A DNA stretch of 21,333 bases from UBA1181 sp963626555 (GTDB lineage Bacteria > Bacteroidota > Bacteroidia > Bacteroidales > Paludibacteraceae): positions 1 through 21,333 of the forward strand of contig CAVFXQ010000042.1 in assembly GCA_963626555.1 (NCBI GenBank), in the 5' to 3' direction. Positions 15,255 to 21,333 of the stretch are shown one piece after another. Under the pieces are notes generated by a model, which worked only from the letters and a program-made list of their open reading frames with translations, was not told the origin of the DNA and did no database searches. The translations under genes and the position numbers were made by a program. Within the stretch, counting starts at the first letter, position 1; every line of letters begins with the position of its first letter.

Positions 15255-16865
15255 ATGTTTTTTTCTTACGAGAAGAAATTTTTTATCATTAAGATGGTTC
15301 GACTGCTAATAGTTGGATTATCAGTATTTTGTATATCAGCCTCTACGGTTTTTGCTGGTGAAAAAACTTTTGTAGTTGTCCTTGATGCAGGGCATGGGGG
15401 TAAGGATCCTGGAGCTATTGGCCATATCCTTAAATTACAAGAAAAGTCTGTTAATCTGAAGACTGTTCTTAAATTAGGTAAATTTTTGGAAAAAGAGGAC
15501 GGGGTAAAGGTCGTTTATACAAGGAAAAAGGATGTATTCGTTGAGTTAGATAGACGTGCTGAGGTGGCAAATGAAAATATCAAAGATGGTCGTGGTATAT
15601 TCATTTCAATTCATGTGAATGCTGCGGAAAGTCGTTCTGCAAAGGGCACGGAGACTTATACGTATGCGGATATTAAGACTGACGTATCTGAACGAGAGAA
15701 CGCTGCTATCAAGTATGAGGCAAACTATAAAAAGAAATATGAGGATGTAGATGATGTAACTGCGGCCATTATGGAAATGAATTATCAGGCTGCTTATTTA
15801 AAAAACAGCGAGAAATTTGCTTCTGGCGTTGAAAAACAGTTTGTTGCGGAGGACAGATATAGCAGAGGTCGACGTCAGGCTGGATTCTATGTGTTGAAAT
15901 ATTCAAAGACTCCCGCTGTTTTGATAGAGTTGGGCTTTATTACGAATAAGGAGGAAGAAGCCTTTTTAAGCAAAGATGCTAATGTGGAGAAAATGGCAAA
16001 GGCGATTTTTGATGCATTTGTACGTTATAAAAAGGATTTTGACAAACGCAGTGGTGGTAGTACAGATGTTTTGTCTACTGAAAATGTTGCTAAAAGTGAA
16101 CAGAAATCCAGTTTGACAAAGTCAGCTTCTTCGTCGCAATTAACGTCAAGTGAGGGAGATAAATGTATTTTTAATACAAATTATGATGAGGTAGATGGAA
16201 TTCGTTATGCTATTCAAATTTGTAGTATGTCAGAACCAAAAAATGTCAATAGCCGTGATTTTAAGGGATTTATACCGGTACGTGAATTTATTGGTGATGG
16301 AAAATACAAATATCAGTATGCATACGGCAATGAAAAGTCATTGGAAACTGCGAATCTGATGCGTGATGAAGTGCGTAAAAAACATCCAGATGCTCAGATG
16401 ATTGTGATAAAGGATGGCGTTAAACTTCCATTGGACCAAGCGCGAAAATATTGGAATTCAACTACTGCAGAATATAAGGCTCTACATAACGAAAGTAGTG
16501 TAGTGACAGAGAAAGTTCTTTCTGAGAGTTCTAAATTAGTTTCATCGGACGATGGTTCGTGTCAGTTTAATACGAATTATGACGATATTGATGGAATTCG
16601 TTTCGCTGTTCAGATTTGTAGTATGGCGGAGCCTAAGAACATCAATAGTCGTGATTTCAAGGGCTTTGTTCCTGTGCGAGAATTTATAGGTACGGGTAAA
16701 TACAAGTATCAGTATGCGTATGGAAATGAAAAAACATTAGAAGAAGCTTACCGATTGCGGGATGAAGTCAAAAAGAAACACCCAGATGCATATATGATTG
16801 TGGTGAAGGATGGAGTTGTTTTGCCGATGGATCAGGCAAGAAAATATTGGAATACAAATAAGTAG
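15255..16865 (+). CDS. N-acetylmuramoyl-L-alanine amidase with two tandem SPOR-like domains
   Basis: Periplasmic zinc amidase (Amidase_3/AmiC type) that cuts the bond between N-acetylmuramic acid and the peptide stem, typically at septation. It has 536 residues: signal peptide with likely cleavage after Ala34, catalytic domain about 38-262, a Ser-rich linker, then two 97-residue copies of a SPOR-like module (304-400 and 436-532). Zinc ligands and catalytic residues fit the family: His47 (DAGHGGKD), Glu63, His120 (SIHVNA) and Glu225 (IELGFITN). SPOR domains bind denuded glycan at division sites, so the double copy may strengthen septal targeting. An AGGAGG at 15248-15253 lies only one base before the first ATG; a second ATG at 15294 also leaves a good signal peptide, so the start is uncertain. 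The MCE gene follows 37 bases later. Confidence 0.92.
   Translation: MFFSYEKKFFIIKMVRLLIVGLSVFCISASTVFAGEKTFVVVLDAGHGGKDPGAIGHILKLQEKSVNLKTVLKLGKFLEKEDGVKVVYTRKKDVFVELDRRAEVANENIKDGRGIFISIHVNAAESRSAKGTETYTYADIKTDVSERENAAIKYEANYKKKYEDVDDVTAAIMEMNYQAAYLKNSEKFASGVEKQFVAEDRYSRGRRQAGFYVLKYSKTPAVLIELGFITNKEEEAFLSKDANVEKMAKAIFDAFVRYKKDFDKRSGGSTDVLSTENVAKSEQKSSLTKSASSSQLTSSEGDKCIFNTNYDEVDGIRYAIQICSMSEPKNVNSRDFKGFIPVREFIGDGKYKYQYAYGNEKSLETANLMRDEVRKKHPDAQMIVIKDGVKLPLDQARKYWNSTTAEYKALHNESSVVTEKVLSESSKLVSSDDGSCQFNTNYDDIDGIRFAVQICSMAEPKNINSRDFKGFVPVREFIGTGKYKYQYAYGNEKTLEEAYRLRDEVKKKHPDAYMIVVKDGVVLPMDQARKYWNTNK
16164..16454 (+). repeat. SPOR-like repeat unit 1 of the amidase
   Basis: Encodes residues 304-400 of the amidase, from CIFNTNYDEVDG to DQARKYW. 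By direct comparison it shares 78 of 97 residues with the second unit without any gap. It contains two cysteines (304 and 323) at positions also kept in the second unit. Confidence 0.85.
16560..16850 (+). repeat. SPOR-like repeat unit 2 of the amidase
   Basis: Encodes residues 436-532, from CQFNTNYDDIDG to DQARKYW, exactly 396 bases downstream of unit 1. The DNA differs at many third codon positions while the protein stays alike, which suggests an old duplication kept by selection. Cysteines 436 and 455 match those of unit 1. Confidence 0.85.
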
Positions 16866-16902
16866 TAGAAAATTTAAATTGTAATTAATAAGGAAATAAA
16901 AT

Positions 16903-17808
16903 ATGAATTTTAAGATTACCAAAGAGTTTAAGGTTGGTGTATGGGTGGTGGTCGTCATCGCTTTGACCTATTTCGGTGTGAATTATCTGAAAGGCGTTAA
17001 TATTTTTAATCCGACTAATTACTACTACCTGAGGTTCAGCCATATTAATGGTTTGGTGGAAACAAATCCAGTTAATGTGAAAGGTTATAAAGTTGGTTTG
17101 GTTCAAAAAATCATATATGACTATAACAATCCAAGTAACGATGTCGTAGTCGTGCTTCAAGTGGATGATGACTTGAAAATTCCTGTAGGAACAAAGGCGG
17201 GTTTAGTTACTGGGTTGCTTGGTAGTCCTTCTATTGAGTTGTATATGGATCCAAATAGTTCAGTGTTCTATCAGCGTGGAGACACGATTCCTTCTTACGT
17301 TGACGATGGCATTGTTGAAGCGTTGACGGGAGAATTAATGCCGCGTATTCAGTCTATTATTCCGCAGTTGGACTCTTTGTTGGCTTCGTTGCAAGTCATT
17401 GCTCAAGATAAGGCTATAGAAAAATCTCTTGACAATATTCAGGTAATCACAACCAATTTGAAGGGAACCTCCTACAAATTGGATAATTTAATGTCGAAAG
17501 AAGTTCCTTCTGTTTTGAATAATGCCAATGCTATGATGACAAAATTTGACAAAGTGGGAGATGGCTTGTCCAAAGTAGATTTTGAAAAAACAGTAAATCA
17601 ATTGAATGCTACGTTGGCTAGTGTGCAGGGGGTTACAGATAAAATCAATAAAGGAGAGGGTTCTTTAGGTCTTTTGCTGAACGATAAGTCTTTGTATAAC
17701 AATTTGAATACAACTGTCAATAGCGCAAACGATTTACTTATTGATTTGAAGGCAAATCCTAAGCGTTATGTCCAGTTTTCTTTGATTAGTAAGAACAAGG
17801 ATAATTAG
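16903..17808 (+). CDS. MCE/MlaD-family lipid-transport protein
   Basis: Inner-membrane-anchored periplasmic protein of 301 residues that, by family knowledge, forms a hexameric ring carrying phospholipid or other hydrophobic molecules between membranes. The sequence shows one N-terminal helix (about residues 10-28, GVWVVVVIALTYFGVNYL), a single MCE domain (about 37-115, with NGLVETNPVNVKGYKVGLV and the G-rich LVTGLLGSPSIELY), then a long helical region with few aromatics (about 140-285). There is AAGGA-type RBS sequence just before the ATG. It follows the amidase by 37 bases and is probably co-transcribed. The ABC partners MlaE and MlaF are not in the window. Its substrate is unknown. Confidence 0.9.
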   Translation: MNFKITKEFKVGVWVVVVIALTYFGVNYLKGVNIFNPTNYYYLRFSHINGLVETNPVNVKGYKVGLVQKIIYDYNNPSNDVVVVLQVDDDLKIPVGTKAGLVTGLLGSPSIELYMDPNSSVFYQRGDTIPSYVDDGIVEALTGELMPRIQSIIPQLDSLLASLQVIAQDKAIEKSLDNIQVITTNLKGTSYKLDNLMSKEVPSVLNNANAMMTKFDKVGDGLSKVDFEKTVNQLNATLASVQGVTDKINKGEGSLGLLLNDKSLYNNLNTTVNSANDLLIDLKANPKRYVQFSLISKNKDN

Positions 17809-17932
17809 AGGTAAGAAAACTGTAAATCAAAAAAAATAAAAATATTTCTCTGCACATTTAACGTGCGATATATCAATAATTTAGGAATGACAAATTGTGC
17901 AAATGCTTGAAAATTAGAAAAATATGTAGATG

Positions 17933-17964
17933 TTTGATTTTCAAATAGATAACGCATATTTTAC
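17933..17964 (+). promoter_or_regulatory. dnaA: Weak candidate promoter for dnaA
   Basis: TTTG, 20 bases, TATTTTAC: the -33 box is perfect but the -7 box lacks the final TG of TAnnTTTG. If real, RNA would start near 17970, downstream of an in-frame ATG at 17930, which supports the start codon chosen for dnaA at 18041. I saw no TTATNCACA-type DnaA box in the 17809-18040 spacer. Confidence 0.3.
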
Positions 17965-18040
17965 AAAACCAAATTTTAAGGCGTTTTTTTTGAAAGAAAA
18001 ACTTTTGCAAATTTGTGAATGCAAAGAAAAAAAACAGAGT

Positions 18041-19432
18041 ATGAGCGAGTATCAAAATGTTCAAGGAGGGTCGGCGCAGGAGCATGTGTTGATTTGGCAG
18101 AAATGCTTGGAGGTTATCAAGGATAATTTAGATAAAGAGCAGTATAATACATGGATAGCACCGATTAAATCCGTATCCTGGAAAGATGAGTTCTTGACAG
18201 TTCTTGTGCCAAGTCAATTTTTTGCTGAATATGTTGACGAGCATTTTGCAAAATTGATATTCTCAACACTTCGTCGGTTGATGGGTCCCAATGCTAATTT
18301 GTGGTACAACATTGAAGCCGAAAGTGTTCAGAAGACGGTCATTCCGATGGCTCCTTCCCAACAGCCTACGATAGGGTTTAATCCTTTTGCTTCGAGAATG
18401 AAGCCTGCCATAGAGCCTCAGCTGAATCCAAATTACACTTTTGATAATTTTGTAGAAGGAGCTTGTAACAAGTTGGCGAAAGAAGCTGGTTTGTCCGTGG
18501 CAAGCAATCCTGTACGCAATACGTTCAATCCGTTGTTCATCTATGGTGGCTCTGGATTAGGAAAAACACATGTTACGCAAGCCATTGGATGGGAGGTGTT
18601 AAGACAACACCCCGAGAAGGTTGTTTTGTATGTCGACGCGAATCGTTTTCAGCAGCAATATGCTGATGCTCATTTGAGTAATAAGGTAAATGACTTCCTT
18701 AACTTCTATCAGCAGATAGATGTTCTGATTGTTGATGATATACAATTCTTTGCAGGAAAAACAGGTACTCAAAATATTTTCTTCCAAATATTCAATCATT
18801 TACAGCAGTTGGGTAAGCAGATTATATTAACGTCTGATTCTGCTCCTAAGACTTTGCAAGGTATGGACGAGCGTATGCTGACTCGTTTTCGTTGGGGATT
18901 GACGGTAGAGTTAGGTGCGCCTAATTTGGACACTCGCGAGGCGATACTTAAATACAAGGTAAATAGCGGTGGTTTGTTGATTCCTGATAATGTGGTGAGA
19001 TACATTGCAGAGAATGTTCAGGATAACGTTCGTGAATTGGAGGGCGTTGTAGTTTCACTTTTGGCTCAATCAACTTTGACGAAGGATGAAATCAATATAA
19101 CGCTTGCTGAGCGTGTCGTTAGTCGTATTGTTAACGTATCGGAACATAAGATTTCAATTGAGTCAATCGAGAAGTTGGTTTGTGATTATTATCGTTTGGA
19201 CCCACAGGATATTCACACGAAGTCGCGTAGAAGAGAGGTGGTGCAGGCACGTCAGATTGCGATGTATTTGTCAAGAAAATATACGAAGAATTCTTTGTCT
19301 ATGATAGGCCAATACATTGGGAAAAGGGATCATGCGACGGTACTTTATGCTTGTAATGCGGTGAGTGATTTGTTGAAATACGATAAGAATTTCCGTCAAA
19401 GTTTGGAGTCTATTGAGAGTTCGTTGAGATAA
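18041..19432 (+). CDS. dnaA: Chromosomal replication initiator protein DnaA
   Basis: Binds DnaA boxes at oriC, opens the duplex and loads the helicase; also a transcription factor. With the start chosen here it has 463 residues, in the family range. Domain I (about 15-85) begins with VLIWQKCLEVIKDNL and includes YNTWIAPIKSV; a short linker follows; the AAA+ domain III has Walker A GGSGLGKT (169-176) and Walker B VLIVDDIQF (228-236); domain IV ends with the DNA-binding signature GKRDHATV (427-434). An in-frame ATG at 17930 would add 37 residues (rich in Lys, Phe and Gln) that do not belong to the family, so the ATG at 18041 is preferred. Downstream, after 36 bases, lies the pRiA4b ORF-3-like gene, probably on the same transcript. 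Confidence 0.97.
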   Translation: MSEYQNVQGGSAQEHVLIWQKCLEVIKDNLDKEQYNTWIAPIKSVSWKDEFLTVLVPSQFFAEYVDEHFAKLIFSTLRRLMGPNANLWYNIEAESVQKTVIPMAPSQQPTIGFNPFASRMKPAIEPQLNPNYTFDNFVEGACNKLAKEAGLSVASNPVRNTFNPLFIYGGSGLGKTHVTQAIGWEVLRQHPEKVVLYVDANRFQQQYADAHLSNKVNDFLNFYQQIDVLIVDDIQFFAGKTGTQNIFFQIFNHLQQLGKQIILTSDSAPKTLQGMDERMLTRFRWGLTVELGAPNLDTREAILKYKVNSGGLLIPDNVVRYIAENVQDNVRELEGVVVSLLAQSTLTKDEINITLAERVVSRIVNVSEHKISIESIEKLVCDYYRLDPQDIHTKSRRREVVQARQIAMYLSRKYTKNSLSMIGQYIGKRDHATVLYACNAVSDLLKYDKNFRQSLESIESSLR

Positions 19433-19468
19433 TTGAAGAAAAGAAAAGTGTGAAAAAACTTTTAAAAT

Positions 19469-20020
19469 ATGATTTATAAGTTTGTCGTTTTTTCTGAGGA
19501 GGTGGATGCTTTCCGAAGAGAGATTCTCATTGATGCGAGTTCAACATTTTTGGAGTTGCACGATGCCATTCTGAGTTCTGTTGGCTATGCGAATGACCAA
19601 ATGACTTCTTTTTTCATTTGTGATGATGAGTGGGAAAGAGGAGCTGAAATTACTCAGATTGAGATGAATACTTCTTCAGATGAGGATAATTTCGTTATGG
19701 CGGAAACTAAGTTGGAGGAGTTCATTGAGGAAGAAGGACAGAAATTGATGTTCGTATTTGACATGATGAATGACAGAGCTTTTTTCTTGGAATTGCGTAA
19801 TATCAAAACTGGAGAAGACTTAAAAAAGGCTGAGTGTGTGGTATCTAAAGGTAAGGCTCCTAAACAGATTTTAGATGGTTTGTTTATGGATGATGCGGCT
19901 TTGGCAAAGAAAAATGGTTTAGATGATCCATTTTTGGATGAAAATTTTGGTGATTGTGGAGGTTTTGATGTTGATGAATTAGGTGATGGTTACAGCATAA
20001 ACGATGAAACAGAGTTTTAA
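19469..20020 (+). CDS. pRiA4b ORF-3-like family protein
   Basis: A 183-residue acidic, soluble protein with the features of the plasmid pRiA4b ORF-3-like family (also seen in proteins annotated as IS1096 TnpR-like): an N-terminal YKFVVF strand, the ASSTFLELHDAILSSVGY helix, then the DDEWERGAEITQIEM segment and a FVFDMMNDRAFFLEL strand. The family has no established biochemical role. The last 40 residues are strongly acidic. It follows dnaA by 36 bases with no terminator between them, and a strong terminator lies 51 bases after its stop, so dnaA and this gene form a two-gene unit. No transposase or other mobile-element gene is nearby, so this looks like a stably kept chromosomal gene. Confidence 0.78.
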   Translation: MIYKFVVFSEEVDAFRREILIDASSTFLELHDAILSSVGYANDQMTSFFICDDEWERGAEITQIEMNTSSDEDNFVMAETKLEEFIEEEGQKLMFVFDMMNDRAFFLELRNIKTGEDLKKAECVVSKGKAPKQILDGLFMDDAALAKKNGLDDPFLDENFGDCGGFDVDELGDGYSINDETEF

Positions 20021-20071
20021 ATTTTTATTTGGAGAGGTATTGTTTTAACGACAAGGAAAGATATGTTTCAA

Positions 20072-20109
20072 AAAAAAGGGGGTTAGTGTCAAATCTAAGC
20101 CCCTTTTTT
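20072..20109 (+). terminator. Intrinsic terminator after the dnaA unit
   Basis: Arms 20072-20086 and 20095-20109 form a 15-base stem with a single G-G mismatch and an eight-base loop; the right arm ends in six T residues. The A run on the left arm would also allow termination in the opposite direction. Confidence 0.88.
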
Positions 20110-20146
20110 CGTATTTAAAATTTAAATTTGCTATTCATTGAAAAAT

Positions 20147-20178
20147 TTTACTGTTCGAGATAAATGCAAGTAAGTTTG
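20147..20178 (+). promoter_or_regulatory. Probable promoter of the secreted-protein / polyphosphate polymerase pair
   Basis: TTTA, 20 bases, TAAGTTTG. The -7 box matches TAnnTTTG fully; the -33 box matches three of four bases. RNA would begin near 20185, giving a leader of about 70 bases. AGGAGG at 20208-20213 lies too far from the ATG at 20253 to act as its Shine-Dalgarno site. Confidence 0.5.
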
Positions 20179-20252
20179 AGGTGTGAAAGTAAAATTCAAA
20201 ATGAATAGGAGGATAAAGTTAAAACGTTAATAAAACTAAAAAATAAAGTACC

Positions 20253-20651
20253 ATGAGGAAAACAATTATATCAATTGTAGCTGTCTTCATCTCTCTTTCT
20301 GCTATGTCTGTATTTGCACAGAAGAAGTTTGACGGAAAAGTTTTAAAACAAGTGAATGAATGGCGTGTGGACGGGAAGAAGAAGTCTTTAGATCATAAAA
20401 CCATCTATCAGAATGGAAAAAAAGTTGAAGAAGTAGAATATTCATCAACGGGTGATCAAAAGGAGCGTATTACCTACAAGTATAACGAAGCAGGAAAATG
20501 TATCGAAGAGTCTGTTTATGATGAGTATGACAAGTTGGAGAAGACGATGAAGTATGAGTATCTTGGGAATGGCAAAAAGAAATCTCAAACCACTTTTTTG
20601 CCAAATGGAAAACAAAAAAATTATAAAGTGTTTGAGTATATAACAGAGTAA
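20253..20651 (+). CDS. Small secreted protein with YD-like repeats, function unknown
   Basis: A 132-residue protein I cannot assign to a characterised family. Residues 1-22 are a clear signal peptide (MRK, hydrophobic core, cleavage expected after Ala22 in VFA-QKK), and there is no lipobox cysteine, so the product should be periplasmic or outer-membrane associated. The mature part is lysine-rich and built of about three degenerate units of roughly 20-25 residues with a Tyr-x-Tyr strand, an Asn-x-x-Gly-Lys turn and a Glu-x-x-x-Tyr strand (for example TYKYNEAGKCIEE and KYEYLGNGKKKSQ), reminiscent of YD/RHS-type or MORN-like beta repeats. The gene is 4 bases upstream of the polyphosphate polymerase ATG and so probably shares its transcript and possibly its regulation. 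Confidence 0.8.
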   Translation: MRKTIISIVAVFISLSAMSVFAQKKFDGKVLKQVNEWRVDGKKKSLDHKTIYQNGKKVEEVEYSSTGDQKERITYKYNEAGKCIEESVYDEYDKLEKTMKYEYLGNGKKKSQTTFLPNGKQKNYKVFEYITE

Positions 20652-20655
20652 GCCT

Positions 20656-21333
20656 ATGGATGAGCCAATAAAACAAATCGATGAGAAATTGGCGCAGTTC
20701 GATCCTATCACGTTAGAGGAGATGAGTGGAATTCGATTGATGAATCGTATAGACACAAAGTTTTTAGTCAACGTGAATGAACTTCCGACTTTGTTGGAAA
20801 TGGCAAAAAAGGATTATTATGTGCAGGAAATAGCCTCGAAAAGAAAAGCTTTTTACCGTACGCTTTACTTTGATACACCAACGGCAAAAATGTTTACCAT
20901 TCACCAAAATGGTAAAATGAATAGACAAAAAATAAGAATACGTGAATATGTGGAGTCTAATTTGGAGTTTTTAGAAGTAAAAAAGAAAAACAACAAGGGG
21001 CGTACTTCAAAAAAACGTATTACTGTCACTGACGAAAACATTGGAGCCAATACGGATGCGATATCTTTTTTGGAGCAGAACTCACTCTTTAAAATGAATG
21101 AGATTGGCAGTCGTCTCCGAAATAGTTTCTATCGTATTACTTTGGTTAACAGAGAGAAAAGTGAACGCTTGACTATTGATTTTGATATTAAATTTGAAAA
21201 TTGTGTCACTGGAAGAAAAAATACAATTTCAAAATTGTGTATCGTTGAGGTAAAGCAAGACGGAAACGCTCATTCTCATTTTCGCGACTATTTAATGGCT
21301 TTGCGCATTAAACGAAGAAGCATCAGTAAATAC
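20656..21333 (+). CDS. VTC-domain polyphosphate polymerase, 3' end outside the window
   Basis: The first 226 codons of an open frame with no stop before the window ends. The residues fit the VTC domain, the tunnel-fold polymerase that makes inorganic polyphosphate from ATP in yeast vacuolar transporter chaperone and in related bacterial proteins. Motifs in order: NRIDTKF (30-36), YRTLYFDT (67-74), KIRIREY (92-98), FLEVKKKNNKGR (105-116), SRLRNSFYR (152-160), TIDFD (173-177) and IVEVK (196-200). These supply the basic and acidic residues expected inside the tunnel for phosphate and metal binding. There is no signal peptide or membrane helix in this part, so it is likely cytoplasmic. The frame begins 4 bases after the stop of the secreted repeat protein. 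In other Bacteroidetes a DUF4956 membrane protein often follows; it would lie outside the window. Confidence 0.88.
   Translation, partial: MDEPIKQIDEKLAQFDPITLEEMSGIRLMNRIDTKFLVNVNELPTLLEMAKKDYYVQEIASKRKAFYRTLYFDTPTAKMFTIHQNGKMNRQKIRIREYVESNLEFLEVKKKNNKGRTSKKRITVTDENIGANTDAISFLEQNSLFKMNEIGSRLRNSFYRITLVNREKSERLTIDFDIKFENCVTGRKNTISKLCIVEVKQDGNAHSHFRDYLMALRIKRRSISKY

Noticed and set aside
17930..18040. 37-residue N-terminal extension of DnaA
   Set aside because: The extension does not match the DnaA family, which begins close to the ATG at 18041, and the candidate promoter at 17933-17964 would start RNA after the upstream ATG.
17809..18040. Possible chromosomal origin in the spacer before dnaA
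   Set aside because: No TTATNCACA-type boxes were seen in the spacer by eye. dnaA is often not at the origin in Bacteroidetes.

Overview
The window looks like chromosomal DNA of a member of the Bacteroidota, most likely the order Bacteroidales. The reasons are: promoters of the type TTTG-N19-21-TAnnTTTG, generally weak Shine-Dalgarno sites, a long NusB in a nusB-yajC-ybbR-coaE cluster, a Bacteroidetes-style LptD, a GT3-type glycogen synthase paired with a DUF3417-type glucan phosphorylase, and a moderately low GC content judged by eye. No rRNA, tRNA, CRISPR array, insertion sequence or prophage gene is visible. Most of the window is housekeeping sequence, and I do not see a clearly new multi-gene system in it.

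Layout. 1-3853 (minus strand): a tightly packed operon read nusB, yajC, ybbR-like, coaE, SDR oxidoreductase; a consensus promoter at the left edge (52-83, minus) fires out of the window. 3854-4240: a 387-base divergent control region with a cluster of TGTCA/TGACA half-sites, one perfect palindrome and a sigma-54-like -24/-12 element, ahead of clpB (4241-6832, plus). A very strong hairpin terminator (6864-6912) separates clpB from a lone beta-order N6-adenine DNA methyltransferase (6937-7989), the one clearly accessory gene. 8066-8098 is a hairpin between the convergent methyltransferase and the glycogen pair. 8121-12337 (minus): glycogen synthase followed by alpha-glucan phosphorylase. 12506-15172 (minus): lptD, which appears to start with TTG. 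It is divergent from 15255-17808 (plus): an amidase carrying two tandem SPOR-like domains, then an MCE/MlaD-family protein. 18041-20020 (plus): dnaA and a pRiA4b ORF-3-like gene closed by a terminator. 20253-21333 (plus): a small secreted repeat protein followed 4 nt later by a VTC-type polyphosphate polymerase that runs off the right edge.

How the genes fit together. The left operon mixes transcription antitermination (NusB), the Sec accessory subunit YajC and the last step of coenzyme A synthesis. The central minus-strand pair makes and breaks down glycogen. The 12.5-17.8 kb block is envelope biogenesis: LPS insertion (LptD), peptidoglycan cleavage (amidase) and lipid transport (MCE). DnaA starts chromosome replication. 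The points most worth a second look are the clpB control region, the orphan methyltransferase squeezed between two terminators, the duplicated SPOR-like domain of the amidase, and the secreted repeat protein linked to the polyphosphate polymerase.
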